64,000 bases of DNA from Sanderia malayensis (taxonomy: Eukaryota; Cnidaria; Scyphozoa; Semaeostomeae; Pelagiidae), in assembly GCA_013076295.1 (NCBI GenBank), contig RQOL01000532.1, positions 3,782,001-3,846,000 of the forward strand. The letters are read 5' to 3'. The translations under genes were made by a program, and so were the position numbers. Numbering within the stretch: position 1 is the stretch's first letter; every line of letters begins with the position of its first letter. The notes under the pieces are model-generated. The model had not been told where the DNA came from. It searched no databases and was given only the letters and a program-made list of their open reading frames with translations. Below, piece after piece: positions 22,886 to 37,500 of this stretch.

Positions 22886-25800
22886 ATCAATTCTTCGACA
22901 ATTTTGTATTTTATTCAATCTTAGTCAAGGAAAGATTAAACAACTCGAACTCGCACTGTGTGTGTATCGCAAGAAAGTGTTTGACAAACTATCTTGAGCT
23001 CGAGTCTTTTGCTATGGCCTCATAATCAGATGCAGTTGACCATCTTTAGCTACTGATAGCCTTGCTATTTCAACTGCTTCATGTTACGACCGCGCAGTAC
23101 TTTGTATTCTGGAAGCGTGAAGAGCTTGTCAAGAATATTACAGCCATAACAGCTCGCGAGATTGAGAGGCTTTGTCGCAAATCTCTGTCATCTTTCTTTC
23201 ATGTGAACCTTTGGATTAAAAAGCGAGAGCGATTTCTTCTCGGTTTACTGAGATTAGATTGAGTGGCCTTTTCCTGAAAAATATTTAAACAGGGCTAGGA
23301 TGGCGCAATGTGTGGCGGGAAGTAAAAGCGAATCGTGTATAATTGTCGGATATGGCATTAATTGCTCAAGTAAATCGGTACGCTGTAAAATCAATCGGGA
23401 ATATTTGTCCGTGTCCATTCGCTATGTTTTCTTCAGTTGACACACCCACTTCTATGTGTATGGCTGGAACAATGGGTTTATACTACTTCAAAAGACGCAA
23501 GACATCTATATACCACGAGGCCAGGCGGTACAGGAATCGTCTGATGATGTCATCATAGCCTTAGGCCTTTAGGAATAAGCTTAACGATTGTTCTCTGTAC
23601 CCGATGTTGTTTGATGAAAATTGTGTAGGAAATGAGATAAGGAAGTCTCCATTTGCACCAATGCACGAACTACCTATTTTATCGTGCCTTCATCGTATGC
23701 TTGATTTGTTTTGGCTCTGCTTTTACATTGGGCTTTGTTCCAAGCTCCAATTCCAACCAAACCAATATATCGAATACCAAGCATGCATTGATAGGGACGG
23801 AAATAACTCCTCGTACGAATTAATTACCCAAAGTACCCTTTACATAGCGTGCATACTCTTGGCTGACACAGAGATGCCATGATGCTTTTGCGTCATATTC
23901 AAGTGAATCTGGAAATAACGTGTACATGAAAATATTGACAGAAGTTTAACAGGAATTCTTTTGAATTAACAATTCATGGATTCAGCTTTGGGGATGAAAA
24001 TACCTTAGTAAGGATTTAAATTGAATATCAAAATAACTCAACCCTCATTTTACCCTTGAACGTTCTTATAATGCAATTTACAGCCTCTTTCTGAAATGAT
24101 GTAATAATGACGTAACTGTTGGTTCACATCGAGGCTCGTTGTATCAAAATACATACTACTGCGAATGTTTACCTGGGTAAAAGCTCAAGTGAGCTGCAGT
24201 GAAGTGGATTTTGAGCCTCGTTCCCATGTTTCAAGTATAAACTATAATACTGATTTGCTGGATTGGAATTTTAGTTCTGACCATTCCCTCTGAATTGGTA
24301 AGCTTCGTTGAATACATAATGCAACACATGCATTCTTGCAAGATGGCTAGTTTCCCACAGATATTTACACCGTAATCGTTTCTCCAGCTTAATGGTGCTA
24401 AACACATTCCAAAGATCTAAGCGTTTTGCGTTTTGAAAAGGAGAGATTTGGCTAGAGGGAAGGTCGCAATGTTAATGCACATAATTACAGTAGCAGAACG
24501 AAGAAAACATCTCGAAAAACCGCTGTTCAGTGTTGCAAAAAACATCAAAGTTTTCGTACGGTGTTTAATTCCACTGGATGAACCGTTTTCGTCGTAAGCA
24601 GCAAGCAAATCGTATTTGCCTCAAGGTGTATATTGTTTTACGAGATAAATTGGATAAAATCAGCCAGATTTCAGAGTATTATCTTGCAGTGGTTTGGTTA
24701 ATAATCAGATAATCATATTACTGCATTCGTTTCGCCGCTGCAGGATGGATTACAAACAATCCCAGTAATTTCACTAAATTATCCCATTTCCTGAGCTTCT
24801 TATTGGTCAGAACGAGAGGGCCCATGGCGGGTTGTTTTCTTTTCTACAAGGGTCACCTGCTTGGAAGAATGTCAAATTATGATCATCGATTCCTTATAAG
24901 GAGAAGTAGCTATTGACAACCAAAGCAAAGCAAATGTGAATGAAATACTTACATTTCATTCTAGTTGAGAAAGCGAGAGGGGGTTTGAAATGTCGTACAG
25001 CTCAAGGGTCTGTTTGCCCTAATATTTGGGTGTCTCAGACTGCCTGCTTTGCTGCTTGCAAAGATCTCTTCGTTTTACATATGTTTACCTGCTATCCACA
25101 CGAGTTATTCATTCTATTTGTTAAAAATAGATACAAACAGATACACTGACATCCGGCTTTTTTAAGCCACAATGATTGTATATTGCTAATCTAATTTATT
25201 GGCACTGTTTTGTTTTTGCTTGGCTGGTCTGCCTGTGGTAGCCAAACCATAGAATCAGTTAACTACCATTATCAGCCTGCTGTTTCGGTTATTACGTAAC
25301 ACCTCAATTGACATTAACTGATTGTTGATACGTTTACTTGCAAAGAACCCATCCCCAACAGCAAATTGGCCATGTGACAGTATATATGCATATCTGCTAA
25401 TTGGACTATGAGATAAAAACGATTACATTTGATCGTGATTCGTGATATTCATATGCCTGCGTGACGATGATTTAGGAATTTAGAAATGTCGTTTAACGTT
25501 CCCAGGCCATGCAATCGTAGCCAAGACTGGATTATTAATTTTGAAACATATGAAATGTCAAGAATCTTTGTACATTTACGGAAAATGGACACGAGGTAAC
25601 TGCGATGAACTGCTTGAACTTTTATTCATCACCAGACTTCATTCAAGGATTTAGAGAACAGAACTTACTGTTCATGACATTATGAACCATCCTTGTAATA
25701 ACAGAATTTGTCCATGCATTAGCATTGCACAGTTTATAGGAGAATATGGTTTAAGCATGCGCAGAGTGCTCAAATCAACCAATGGAAGACGAACATTTAT

Positions 25801-28800
25801 AACCCTGAAGACTAAATGATTGCATAATGATCATGGTGATAGTCGGGAGGACACAATGTATCAAGTCTTTATGCATATTTTTTGAGATTATTAAGAGATG
25901 TCCTCTATTGTAAGCTGAGCTGTAATAAAGTGAAGTATGGGCTATGCCTTACAAGCTACATATGCTGTGAACCACAAGTTGCAAGTATGTTGAAGTTTAT
26001 TGGACAGCGTTCGCAATACATGGACCACAGCTCAAAGCTAATTAAGTAAACATATAAGAGAATACAACTACCAATTTGTGACATGTGCATTCAAAGATCT
26101 GTTGTAATTGGTTCATGCGCATCAGATGCGCATAACATCGTTGTGTAGCTGCGGTGGCAGTTTGCAAATATGTTGTCTGGACCACGTAAGCCTTGGAGCG
26201 TTAACAATGGTTGAACATGGAATCCACAGGTGGTTAGATCTTTATCAGAGATTATATTAATAGACCCTATTGCAGACAGAATGTGTTCAGAGCATTGATA
26301 GAGTATGCATTCAGCAGACATTGTGTTACATGATTAACTTTCTGCGTATCCCCAAAAAGATCTGGCAAGATGACAATGTCCAGAATGGCCTGCAGGCTTT
26401 CCCCAGGCTCTTGGCTGCGACCGTAAGTCTGGTTATCACCAAGCATAAGTTATATGATCATAATGCAACTAAGCCTAATGTCTCCTTGAGACTTGGGTGG
26501 GTTTATTTGTCTCTGACGCTTTTATTTGCAAAATTAATCACTGCAACACATATGATTTGCGCATGCGCAGTGACCCCATATACCCTGGAAGCTATTTGAG
26601 ACTTGACGTCATAATGTAAGTGTACATGCATGCCATAGTTTACGCATAGTACATTGTTATGCGTGTATTGTCTATGCACAGATATCCTTGCTATGGCATA
26701 GTTGGTTTTACTGCGATACCACACCTTTCCTCGCAATTACTTTTGTTTGTTTATTCCCCATTCCAACTTATCACATTGTGGTTTCCTAGAGAAGGTTTCA
26801 GTTTCCTGCTCAATTAAGAAGCCATCTTCGGAAGATTGTATTGCCTGGGGTGAAAGTCCAATTGTGACTCTGTTCATCAAATTAAGCAAGGGAAACTTGG
26901 TGTAAATAGAAAGGAAACTCGGTCTATAAAGAGATGGAAGTTCGGTGTTATAGAAAGAGTAGAAAACATGATCGTGATCACGTATAAGTCGCTAAACTCT
27001 TGACCATGGGCCGTGACGTTTTCCAAATTGCAATACATGTTACTCTAAGTTTCCTTAAAAGAAATGTTACATGACTACGAACAGGCCGGTATGATAGAAG
27101 TTATCTTGCTACTAAAAGACTCCATCATATGATTGTCATTATTATCGTGATTGTGTTTATGATTGATATTGTTTTGTGAATAGCATTTTCATTTTGTTGT
27201 CTCACTGGAGGACAATTCAATACTTTAGTACTGCAATTATCAGCTCGATTAGCAGAAGTCTTTCTGATCTCGAGAGAGAAGATTGAAAAACGCTATTTTT
27301 AGATTCTCGCCATAGAGTCTTCTTCAGTGACGTGCACATTTCTTAAATCTTCTTCAGTGACGTGCACATTTCTTAAATCTTCTTCAGTGACGTGCACATT
27401 TCTGATTCCCCTTTCTTGATTTTAATTGGCAAAGTACCGGCCACACAGACCTCAAATTAAACCAGATTTCCTTGCAAAGCCCAAGAATAAACAATGAATT
27501 TCTTGCAATTCGAAGTTGGTTTCATTAAAATAATTAGAGACGAACGAAACAACATTTCTTATCTCAAAAACAAAACTAAGCTGCTCAGCATGTATTAATT
27601 ACACGAAGCAAAAGAGTTTTTGTTTCCTCTCGGATTCAATAAGTGGGCCTATTAATAAGCTATGAGTTAAGCTCGAAGTACAAAAGACTTTGCTAAGGCT
27701 CTCAATTACTTTGAGGTGCATGTTCAACGTGTTTAATTCCAGCTAGCAGTGTTTGTTGGCGTTAATAAAAGGGGCAGGTCAAGTATTTAATTCGCCCTCT
27801 CTTCCAGCTGTGACAAGATAATTCTACGTGTGTCCATGTCGAGATAAGAATCACGCTATGTTGGATTCTCCTAAACCAACTGCCTTGCTTCTCATGCTTG
27901 CTGCTTGCTTGTTGCTTTTCTAGTACAGATTCACAGCACTTTGTTTCTTAAACTTTGTTTCTTCTTTTCTAACTTCTAGGTCACCAGATTTATTATAATA
28001 GTCTCATTGGTTCTTTTTTCTTTTCCTCTCTTTATCTTTCGTTCATTGTTTCTCCTTCCTTCCTTTCTTTACCCAGTGATGTACGGGTGCTTTCTATGCT
28101 TTCTCTTTTGAAACTACCAATCTACGAAAATCTTACCATAAGTTATCTAACTCATCATCAGTGACAGAGAAGAAAATGTTGACATGCAAGCCAATTAGTT
28201 GTTTTCTTACGATGATTACGTCATCCTCAGTAAATCCACGCTTTAAAAAGAAGCATCTGGCTGCCTTGGCAGGGGACCTGCTCAAGTGGATTGCAGATTA
28301 TGATGCCCTATTTTCTACATAGCTTGTATCCAACTTAGTGTACAATTATGTTGCATACCACGTTTATGTAAGGTTACTACATGCAGTAGAGGTAGCCATT
28401 AGCTATTAACCCTGTTTCATCTTCTTTTCAGTATAAAAAAGCGTTCACTATGAACTACGAACTGATTGCGATGCAACTAAATTGTTGTGCAACTACCTGA
28501 TTTTAAGCAATGTTGTTATGTTCTTGCTTAAATTTACCAGTGAGCAACGTTACCACATATTTTTCTTTCATAAACAGGGGGTAGTTAAAGATTTTCATTT
28601 TGCTAAAGTTGAGCACAGCATAGCTTTTGTTATGAGAGTTTATTTCGGTCTAGATTTGGTCAAAGTTTGCATTCACGCAAATCGGGTTCGAGCTTTTTTC
28701 GTTGTTAATTTCTCTTCTGTGTTTCATTTGTAATCTCATTGAGATTAATGACAGTCGTTTACAGTCAAACCTGCCTGTTTTTGGTTGTTTTAAGTTCTGA

Positions 28801-31800
28801 TAAGTTGTTTGCAAGAAACAGGTTGTTGACATGAGCAGTCGATCATAGTATTTACCTGTTTGCTTTTGAAAACACACTGCAGCATATCATCAGTGGGGTG
28901 CCCCACAAGACCAGCGTTGTAACCCGTAATTGAAGCGTGCTCTTACGTGAACATCTATGACCAGATTTGAATATCCCTTACAGTATGCAGTGATATACGA
29001 GAATGAGAATACATACTAAAATTGTCCTGCAGGTGTTTTCGTATTTCTAAACATGTGGGAGGAGCTACCAAGCATTCGAATTTGTAACGCTTTACGATGA
29101 CGTCATTGATTACGCGAAGCTCTTTGCTGATTGTGTTTTAGCATGCTGTCCGCGACCCCACTTTAAACTTGTTTTTAAACCACGCACTAGGCGTTGATGA
29201 GTCAGAACCTCGGGCTAAAGCGCACCTCGTTATTACGACGCTGATGACGAATACTTGATTGCTAATTACGTAGCAAAGAACGGTGAGTGTGATCGCACTT
29301 TGGACATGTTTGGGCTCGGTGGACAATACGATCGTTGTTGCTGTAACAACAAGGTTCTGAAGTGTTCAGACTTGCAGATTTATTGCGCTTGGTTGATCTT
29401 TTCATCAAAAGGAGGCACTTTCATAATACGTTAGGCCCGGGGTCATTTTACGTTAAAACGCTAGTGAATCTCCGAAAATTTGTTTGCTTTAGGAGGAGCG
29501 AATCAAACAGTTACCCGGACGGGTGATTGGTTCGAGTACTTGTCTTTGGTTCGACTCATTCAAGATAGGATCGACATCGACATAGCGAAGTGAGAAAATC
29601 AAATATTCAATGACACAAAAATGTGCTTAGTCTAACCGAAACATAGGCTCTCGATTTCTCGTAATTACACACCCCTTTCTTTTCATGTATAAACACCAAT
29701 TAGGCACTTTAATGCTCTTTCCTTTTCCTTTTACCATGTCTGAGAAGTGATAATAAAACCACAGCCACAGAGGTTTTTTTAACTGCGCTTGCATGTCCAT
29801 AATGACTATACGTGATATGATACTTTGGGCGTCCGTGGCATCAGCTTCTCTCTGAGAAGGAAAGACGTTTCCTTAGAGATATGAGCCACTGACGGTTGTC
29901 TAGACGCTTGCTTTGATTAGCTCATTGGCATATTAGCCTAACGAGGCTGCATCTAATTGGTCGAACGTACTGCACTAATTGAATTGTTGCTTGGCATTGC
30001 TTTGAGGTAGGCAAGAGTCAGCAGAAAACAAAGTGAATGCTATGCGAGACATTTCCTTGGTCGAGAGTAACAAAGTGTCCTGATTTCCGCTCGTTAATTT
30101 TTATAATACTGCCAGGACAATGTCGTTATTTTGTTGTGTTTCGTATGTGGTTCCATCTACAGACAGTACCACAGACGAACAGATGCGTGGTTAGGATAGT
30201 GGACTATATATGTGATGCCGGTTTTTTGTTGTAATGCGGCAATGCTGGCTCATAACTGCTTGGTAGTGCTCGAATCATGTAAGTAAATACAGCCATAACA
30301 GTTTGATTTCCCTTAGGACAATGTTAGTCAGAAGAAAAACTTCGTAGTCAGAGTTGATTGGTTTTCGTAGATTGTTTGCCTGATCTGGAATTTTTACGGT
30401 ACAAAAATCCAGATTTTACGTCCCCGGCTATATAACGAGTAAAACATCTGGTATGATGCTTCACATGGTATAATCTAAATGTAGCAATCGTTATATTGCA
30501 GCTCATTCGTGGCTTGTCATACAGAGGTTCCACTATAATTAACTTGATTAGCTTCAGGTTTTTTTAAAAAAAATTGTGATTCATTTATTCATTTCTCCCG
30601 GGGCAATAGACTTGCCAGAGTGATGAGAGGTATTTTGATCGGTCACACGAGCCTCTTTCTCGTCCCTCCCTCTCCCCCACCCTGACACGTTTGGAAACGT
30701 CGAAATGTTCAAGCTGTGGATCGGGGAACTCGCATGCATTCAAAGGGATATTGATGCGGCAAATCATATTCAATCTTTTGAACATCAGTCGATCTTGCAA
30801 CGAACACAACGGCTTATGCAAACTGTCATGTATTGGTTCAATGATGCTTGATAATGTTGCAAGATGATAGGAAATCCGTTCTTCTGTTACTCACGCCGAC
30901 TTCAATCCTGTGTTGGTATTATATGTTGGTATTTCCCAGGGCAGCTGAAGTGCTTTTGCATTTGTATGCTGCCACTGTCAAAGTAATTACAATACGTAGG
31001 CGATTCAAAACACGCCCAGGCAGCCCTGTTTTTACTGTTTGCTCAGACAGCCCTGTGTGCTGATTCTTTGCTTTCATCTTTGCACCAAACGGATACAAGT
31101 TGGTCAAAAGCAGGTGTTGCGTTGCACACCAATATTGTTGCCAATTTTTTTATAGCTGTTTACGTCGAATTTCAGTCGGGGTTTTCTATGACTACAATAA
31201 ACAAAGCATCTAATAGAAATAACATAAATAAACACACCAATGTCAATTCTTGATACATTAATTTTCATTTAATCCCGGATTGTCAGATTGACAGTGTACC
31301 GGAATCCGGTTATCTTCCAAAGCTGTCCTCCCGGGGACATTCTAAGGCTCAAATGCTCATCCGGTACAAAAGTTCCAATTTGTTATTGTCATCATTCGCA
31401 AATTTATTTTTACGCACCAAAAGAATAAAATTGCACGTGTTTATATATTTATACAATGTTGTGTTATATGAGGTTTAGAAATCTTGCTGACGTGATTTCT
31501 CTTTCGGCATTCTGTATTTTCAATATTTAGCCACAAACAACAACAGCAATACCGATCATATCTCTGAATATTTATTTTAAATAACCCAGTTTGCGTATTT
31601 CACACACTTAACCTGCAATATCTGAATGAGAAAAAATCGAGTTGCTAAATCCTGATTTGGGAAATCCTGACTTGGTATTGACAAGTTTTTGAATTTGAGC
31701 GCCCTGTGATTGTTTTTCTCTTTCTGACTGTTTGACCAATCATTTCACGGAGTGCACATTACGTCATGGAAGTAATTCATGGAAGCTGTTCTGATTCAGA

Positions 31801-33520
31801 ACTTCTGAGGTTCAATGGGAGATTTCTATTTTGAACTGCAAATGTCTAGAGTCATACAGCTTTTGAAAAACTGTCAATATTTTTGTGAAGACACCTGGAC
31901 CTTTTTCGGAAGCTTCCCAAACAGGTTTACAAATTGCCAGGCCCTTATGTGTTTGGAGCAGGTATCGACACTTTCTGGCCTTTATTAGCCGTCAAAGGGT
32001 GCTAACTATGACATGCGTGATGATACTTATGACGAGTGGGAAATGTTTAGTAAAATAACTGTCATTTGTGTCATATTTTCATGTTCAACGAATTTCCATT
32101 TTGGGATTCGCGCTCCACTGTCCCCAACGAAACGAAACTCCATGCTGAACATTCACACTTATTTCACCCACTCTCATTGAGGTCAAACAATTTCAAACAA
32201 AACGATTTAAAATAATTGAACTATGAAGCACACAAAATGAACATAGATACCCAGAAGCTTAATTATTATTTCCTATCTCAGGATGTTAATTATGATAAGT
32301 TTCTTTTATACAGTGGGTTGGCCATTTTTATCGCCACTTAATCCTCTTGCGCCCGGCTAGGGTCATTTTCCAAATTTCCAATTTTTCTGTGAACTGTTGT
32401 TGTTAGTTCGTAACTTAATTATGAACTCCAGTGGAACATTTCCTTGAAGCACAGTAGACTCCTAGTTTGTTTTGTTCAATTTCATGAATGACCTCTGTAA
32501 AGTAGAATAAAATGTCTATTTTAGTTATATACCAAAACAGAAGTTATATGAAGTTGAGTGTAGGCCCAAATATGAAAAGTTTAATTTTGTCTACCTAATG
32601 GTTTCATAAAAATATGACGTATGTTTTGTACTTGTGATAATAAATAGGCGAATATTATTGCACGCATAATCCTTTCTTTATTGGATATATAGGAATTGTG
32701 CGTGTTTGTTTACGTGCAGAGATGAATGAGAATAATTTCGGTCTTTACATTGAAAAATGCTGAAACAAAACATGTTGCAAACACGTTGCTTGCTTGCAAG
32801 ATTTCTCTCACACCGAGAAGCATATTTCTCTCATAGTAATGCAGGTGGATTCATTGAGGCCTATAGAATTCCACAGGGGGTCCAAAGCATGGATACAGCG
32901 TTGAAAAAATTACATGCCTCGCAAACACGTCAATATAAAACGGAAAAACAGTTGATAGCTGACTTCATTTCCAATCAGTTGGCTGTTCAGTCTAGTCATT
33001 GAATAAAGCTGGTTTGATTTGCTTATTAGATACAGACAGAAGGTTTATTTTGCTTTGATTTGACAGGATTGCAAAGATTTGATGAAATCTCTGACAATTA
33101 TTTTATAGGTATTATTTGATGTGTATACATTTTAATTATTGGGGGTCGATATTGTTTTGTTTTATTTATTTCTCACCGTGATATTTATTCAAGATTTTGT
33201 GCGGGCTGCATAGAATTTGTTCTTATATAATTTTAGAGGCTTATAGTTTGGTCTGAATATAAGGTTTATTTTATTCTTTCACGGAAGCACTGTATGGATT
33301 TATTTTAAGAGGATTGCAGTTGAATGGGAGCGTGATAATATCAGTAAAACAGACACAAAAACCCGTGTTGTATTCAAGTTTTTCTGTGTGGCAAATGGAT
33401 TTCAATTAGTATACCTGTATTAATAGCTATGCTGAGCTGTACTCTTTTTGTTCGCCTCTGATCACAAGATAGGGTGAAAATTCTATTTTTAATGTTACTT
33501 TGCCGCTGTTTATCTTGCAG
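22886..33520. other. Gene-free stretch upstream of PDZRN
   Basis: No exon or RNA gene is recognisable. It holds a 30-bp triplicated motif at 27319-27404 and pyrimidine-rich tracts near 28000-28080. Because it directly precedes PDZRN it may hold that gene's promoter, enhancers or non-coding first exons, but none can be pinned down. Confidence 0.5.
27319..27404 (+). repeat. Three tandem 30-bp repeats containing TGACGTG
   Basis: A 30-bp unit is repeated three times without interruption, the last copy being slightly short. Each unit contains CAGTGACGTGCAC, which includes a CRE/ATF-like TGACGTG core. It could be a clustered binding site or simply a minisatellite. Confidence 0.6.
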
Positions 33521-33908
33521 GAGGACAATCGCAAGCAGAGAACCTTTGTTACTTGCTGTTGACAGAGGCCGGCTTCTAATTAGATGAAACTCGTAAAAAG
33601 GAATTACGTTTGATTGACAAGAAGGGCGACCGCGCCGCTCTGCTCGGCCAGAACGAGTGAGAGAGAAGAGAAGACTTTCCGCAAGTCATTCAAGTTCAAC
33701 TTTGATTGTCAGTCACTGACGCCGCATTTTTACGTCGGATTGGAGAGGAAAAATAACGACAGTACATGATTATCATTGCTATTTTCAGCTTTTGCAAGGT
33801 TTTACTGCCAATTTATCACGCACAGAGCTCGGACTCTTAGTGTCATCTGCATATTAATGTTTCATTCAGCCGTGAAGAGTAGCTGAATCGTGGAAATTGA
33901 TTTCGAAA
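33521..33908 (+). promoter_or_regulatory. Probable 5' UTR / upstream region of PDZRN with small upstream ORFs
   Basis: A strong 3' splice-site look-alike (pyrimidine tract then TTGCAG) ends at 33520, and a second (ATTTTCAG) ends near 33788. The coding exon may therefore be preceded by a spliced 5' UTR. Upstream ATGs open short frames: one of 9 codons near 33583, one of about 24 codons near 33764 (hydrophobic start MIIIAIF) and one of 9 codons near 33859. All stop before the true start. The main start at 33909 has a good context (AAAATGG). No TATA box is evident, and there is a small GC-rich patch near 33630-33650. Confidence 0.4.
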
Positions 33909-34598
33909 ATGGGAATACAGACGGATAGGTTTGTTGATAACTTACCGCAAGAAGCCTTGTGTCCAATTTGCTGTTTGGTACTGAAGGAACCAGTTTCAAC
34001 TCCCTGCAAACATTATGTTTGCCAGGAGTGCTGGCTTAGTTGGAGAAAAGGAGCTTCAAGTGATTTATGCCCTTATTGCTGCTCGTCAATTTTAACAACA
34101 CAAACTATCGAGAAGTCGTCTACTATTTGGAAACTTGTTTTGAACTTCAATGTTTACTGTAAATACCACAAGCAAGGGTGCACATCGATTTACAAACTAG
34201 GACTGGAAGATATTCACTTGAACAATTGTCCTTACAACAGAAATAATCAATACGACGAAGATTCTTGCACTGAAGACGAATATGGCAATGCCACTCAACG
34301 AGTAAATCAAAACAAATGCAGCACATGTTTTAATACAATTGTTGATGCAAAAAATCACGACTGTATCGAAACTCTTGTCGAAACACAGAAACATCAGAGT
34401 ATTAAAATTATGAATTTGGAATATGAAAACGATAGACTTTCGCTACGATTGACAACAAGGGATAACGGAATAATGGACCAGATTTCCATCTTGGAAAGTC
34501 ATAATCAACAAGAAGCATTGAACTACGAAAAGGAGATTCGACAACTCAAAACACGAATTGCTACATTGTATGGAGAGTTGAAAAAGTATCAAGGAGAG
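33909..34598 (+). CDS. PDZRN3: PDZRN exon 1: RING, zinc-finger segment, coiled coil (residues 1-230)
   Basis: The start is the ATG at 33909: MGIQTDRF aligns with the MGF-x-x-DRF start of vertebrate PDZRN3. A non-ATG extension 12 bp upstream is not needed. All eight RING zinc ligands are present. The exon ends ...YQGE before GTGAGG. The intron is phase 0. Confidence 0.95.
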
Positions 34599-37500
34599 GT
34601 GAGGTTACTTTGTTTATTTATTATTCGGCTTGTTTATTCATGTTTTGTTTCTTTATAATTTCCGACGAACGTATTACATAGGTGTTTAGGATTTATTGGT
34701 AAAAATATGTGTAAATACAGCTCGTACCGCCGATAAAATTTGTAGAATCAGATGGCTACACCTCTAAATTGGGCTGATTACGCGACAATACAATTATTGA
34801 ATAAAGTCATTAAAAATTTAATTCATTTTTCTTCCATCGAATATAATCTCGTGTTTACAATTTTTTCACTTCTTGCAAGTCGAAGTGAGACCCGTACATG
34901 GTGCAAATTGGGATAGAGATTTTCAGAAATAGATTTTTTGAATTCAAGATTTGTTATTTGAAGGTCTGTGTCAACAATCACAAAGGTCACAAGATTGTGT
35001 AAATTTATTTTTATGAAAAAGAAACGGAAATTTTCTACTGAGGATGCGGTTGTGAGCGGCTGAGGATTACACCCAGCTCAAGCTGTGAAACTTACGTCGA
35101 ATTTCTTGCTTTATTATACAGTATTCCTTCCGAAAGGATATAAAGACTGTGTAACAATCTTCCGATGCTTGAACTTTAATGTCAGTTGTTAATTCATTTG
35201 TTTTCAACGAATGAAACGACTACGCTTTTTGTCAGGTTAAATTAGGGTCGAAACTTTACAGATTTCGCATTTTGACGTTGAATATTTTCATAAAAATTTG
35301 CCCATATTTGTTTGTTTATTATTTTCCAAACAACTTCACGGGCCCACTGTGCGACTATAATCTTTGATAAAATTGTCATTTTATCAAAGCTTATAGTTGC
35401 CATGCGTTCTCTTGGATTTTCGATATATCCAGGAAAAGTAAATCCCTAAAATTTGCACCTATTCAGTCATTGAAATTTGACGAGTGAATGTGTTTTACGA
35501 CCTGTAAAAGTTGTAAACACCAGACCACGTCATATTTGTTTGAGAAGAGAATTCATCCTACTGCAGTTATTTCGAAATATCTGTCATGTTTATGATTTTG
35601 ACGACAATGATTATTTGAACAAAATTGTTGTCTAAACTTCATCACTCTTCATTCTCATTTCAACAAAAGTAATTCAAACTTGCGCTACCACTCACCGCTG
35701 ATTAATTAACAACACAAATGTTTCATTCAAAAGAAAATCCTGCACACAAAATGTAATGATGTCATACTATTATTTAACGTTTATCGTCGGTGTAACAATA
35801 AGTAATAAAGATAAGACTGCAAATACAATTTTATGATGGTATCTGATCTTTCTGTCTGCTTTGTTTATCCCTGCAACGGGCACCGCTATACCGAAAATCC
35901 TTGCTAATCTTGTGCAATTGCAAAATAAAGAGAAATAATAATAAACTTCCTTCATTTTTAGATCGAAGAAGTCGATATAAATGTCTCCCTTGAAAGACAA
36001 GATGGAAGCCTAGGCCTAAACATAGTTGGAGGGCATCAGGTACTTTGAACTTTCCTAATATCTTTGAGAATTAAACAATGACGTTTTTCATGAGAAAATA
36101 TTTCAAATTTCGCAAGAGGCTGTGGTGATATTGGACTGTGCAAATAAATCCGGACGAAGCTTGTGCAAAATGTGCCAAAATGTGCTTGTCTTGTTGTGCA
36201 CATGTCGCCCTCCTTCTGTCGTCAACAAAGGAAAGCAAAACTATTTTCGGAAATGACGGTGTATTAACGATTCAAAAAAATCGACTAAAATCTTGGAAAA
36301 TAGAAATATAAAATACCCATTTCGAACTAACGAGGGTTCGGAAGGCTACATTTTAATCCTGCATACTCAAAAAGCAACAAAAAGCAAATATTTTTACAGA
36401 AGCGCTACAGCAATGTGCAGCACTTGCTGATAAATCGATTGTTCCTCTACTTTTGTGGTGACTGGCGGCCCCAGTCATCCTTCGAGGCTTCAGCCATCTT
36501 TCTTTGCAAAATGATTACCTGTAATGTGGCCGGAGACAGCTTTATAGTCTATGGCCGACAATTAGGCGACAAAGTGGCAATTTCTAGCAATATTTTTGTT
36601 TTTATCGAGCTTCATTTACGGAAAGACAAGCAACGCAATGTTGTTGACGGACTAAACAAGGCCGCAAGCCACAGAATGGCCCATCTTGCCTCTTCCCTGG
36701 TCTCGGCTTCTTTGACGTGGCTGAAAACGTCTTCCATAGCTCGCTTCAAAATAGAATGGAATTATCGTCGTGGTATTGCAAATGATAACTACAGTAACTC
36801 AGCCTAAATGCCATTAAGGGTTAATCGAAATTACAGCTTCTTTGTTTGCAAGCCGCACTCTGAAATGTGCAGTGCATGGTCCTTGTCATAACAGAATTGT
36901 TCTACTTTCACATGACAAAAATAGGTCCTAAAAGGTGGGACAGACGGCTATGATAGCAGGGGTGGCCTGTACTCCAATCTTGTCCCATTTGCACTTTGCG
37001 TGACTCTGACTAGCACCCTTTTCAGAAAGCTTTTAAGGGGACCCAGTTCATTATAGGGGCTTTAAAATGCTGCAAGTTAGAAGACTGCTTTTTGCTATTT
37101 GTTTATAGTTTGTATTTTGGTGTGAAATTCTTTGCAAGCGTGATTGATGGGGCGGCCACTGCATGTTAAGGAAAAACAGCTGAGACCCATACACCATTTC
37201 CCACGATACCATTTGTAATGGCTTTACAAGAACATTTGTCACGCCCTGTTTCCCGCCAATTTCTCAAACAGTGCATTCGTCAGTTTTGTTGATTTTACTT
37301 GGCTTCCCCGGTGATAAAAGACCTAAGGACTAAATCATCCCTTCGGATAGTCTTAGCACATAGCTGCTTCTTAGCATCCTATGCGGCACGGAACAAAGTA
37401 ACCTTCTTTTCTCTTCTGTGAGATTCTAATTATTGCACGTGATTCAATTTTTAGGACGGAAAAGAGGCAAGCGGTATATTCATATCGAGGATAGCCGAAG

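Noticed and set aside
29521..29570. GGTTCGAG-like sequences resembling a tRNA B-box
   Set aside because: No A-box or foldable tRNA around them.
36415..36807. 130-codon plus-strand frame in PDZRN intron 2
   Set aside because: No family resemblance, low-complexity-free but random composition, and it would not splice in frame between PDZ1 exons.
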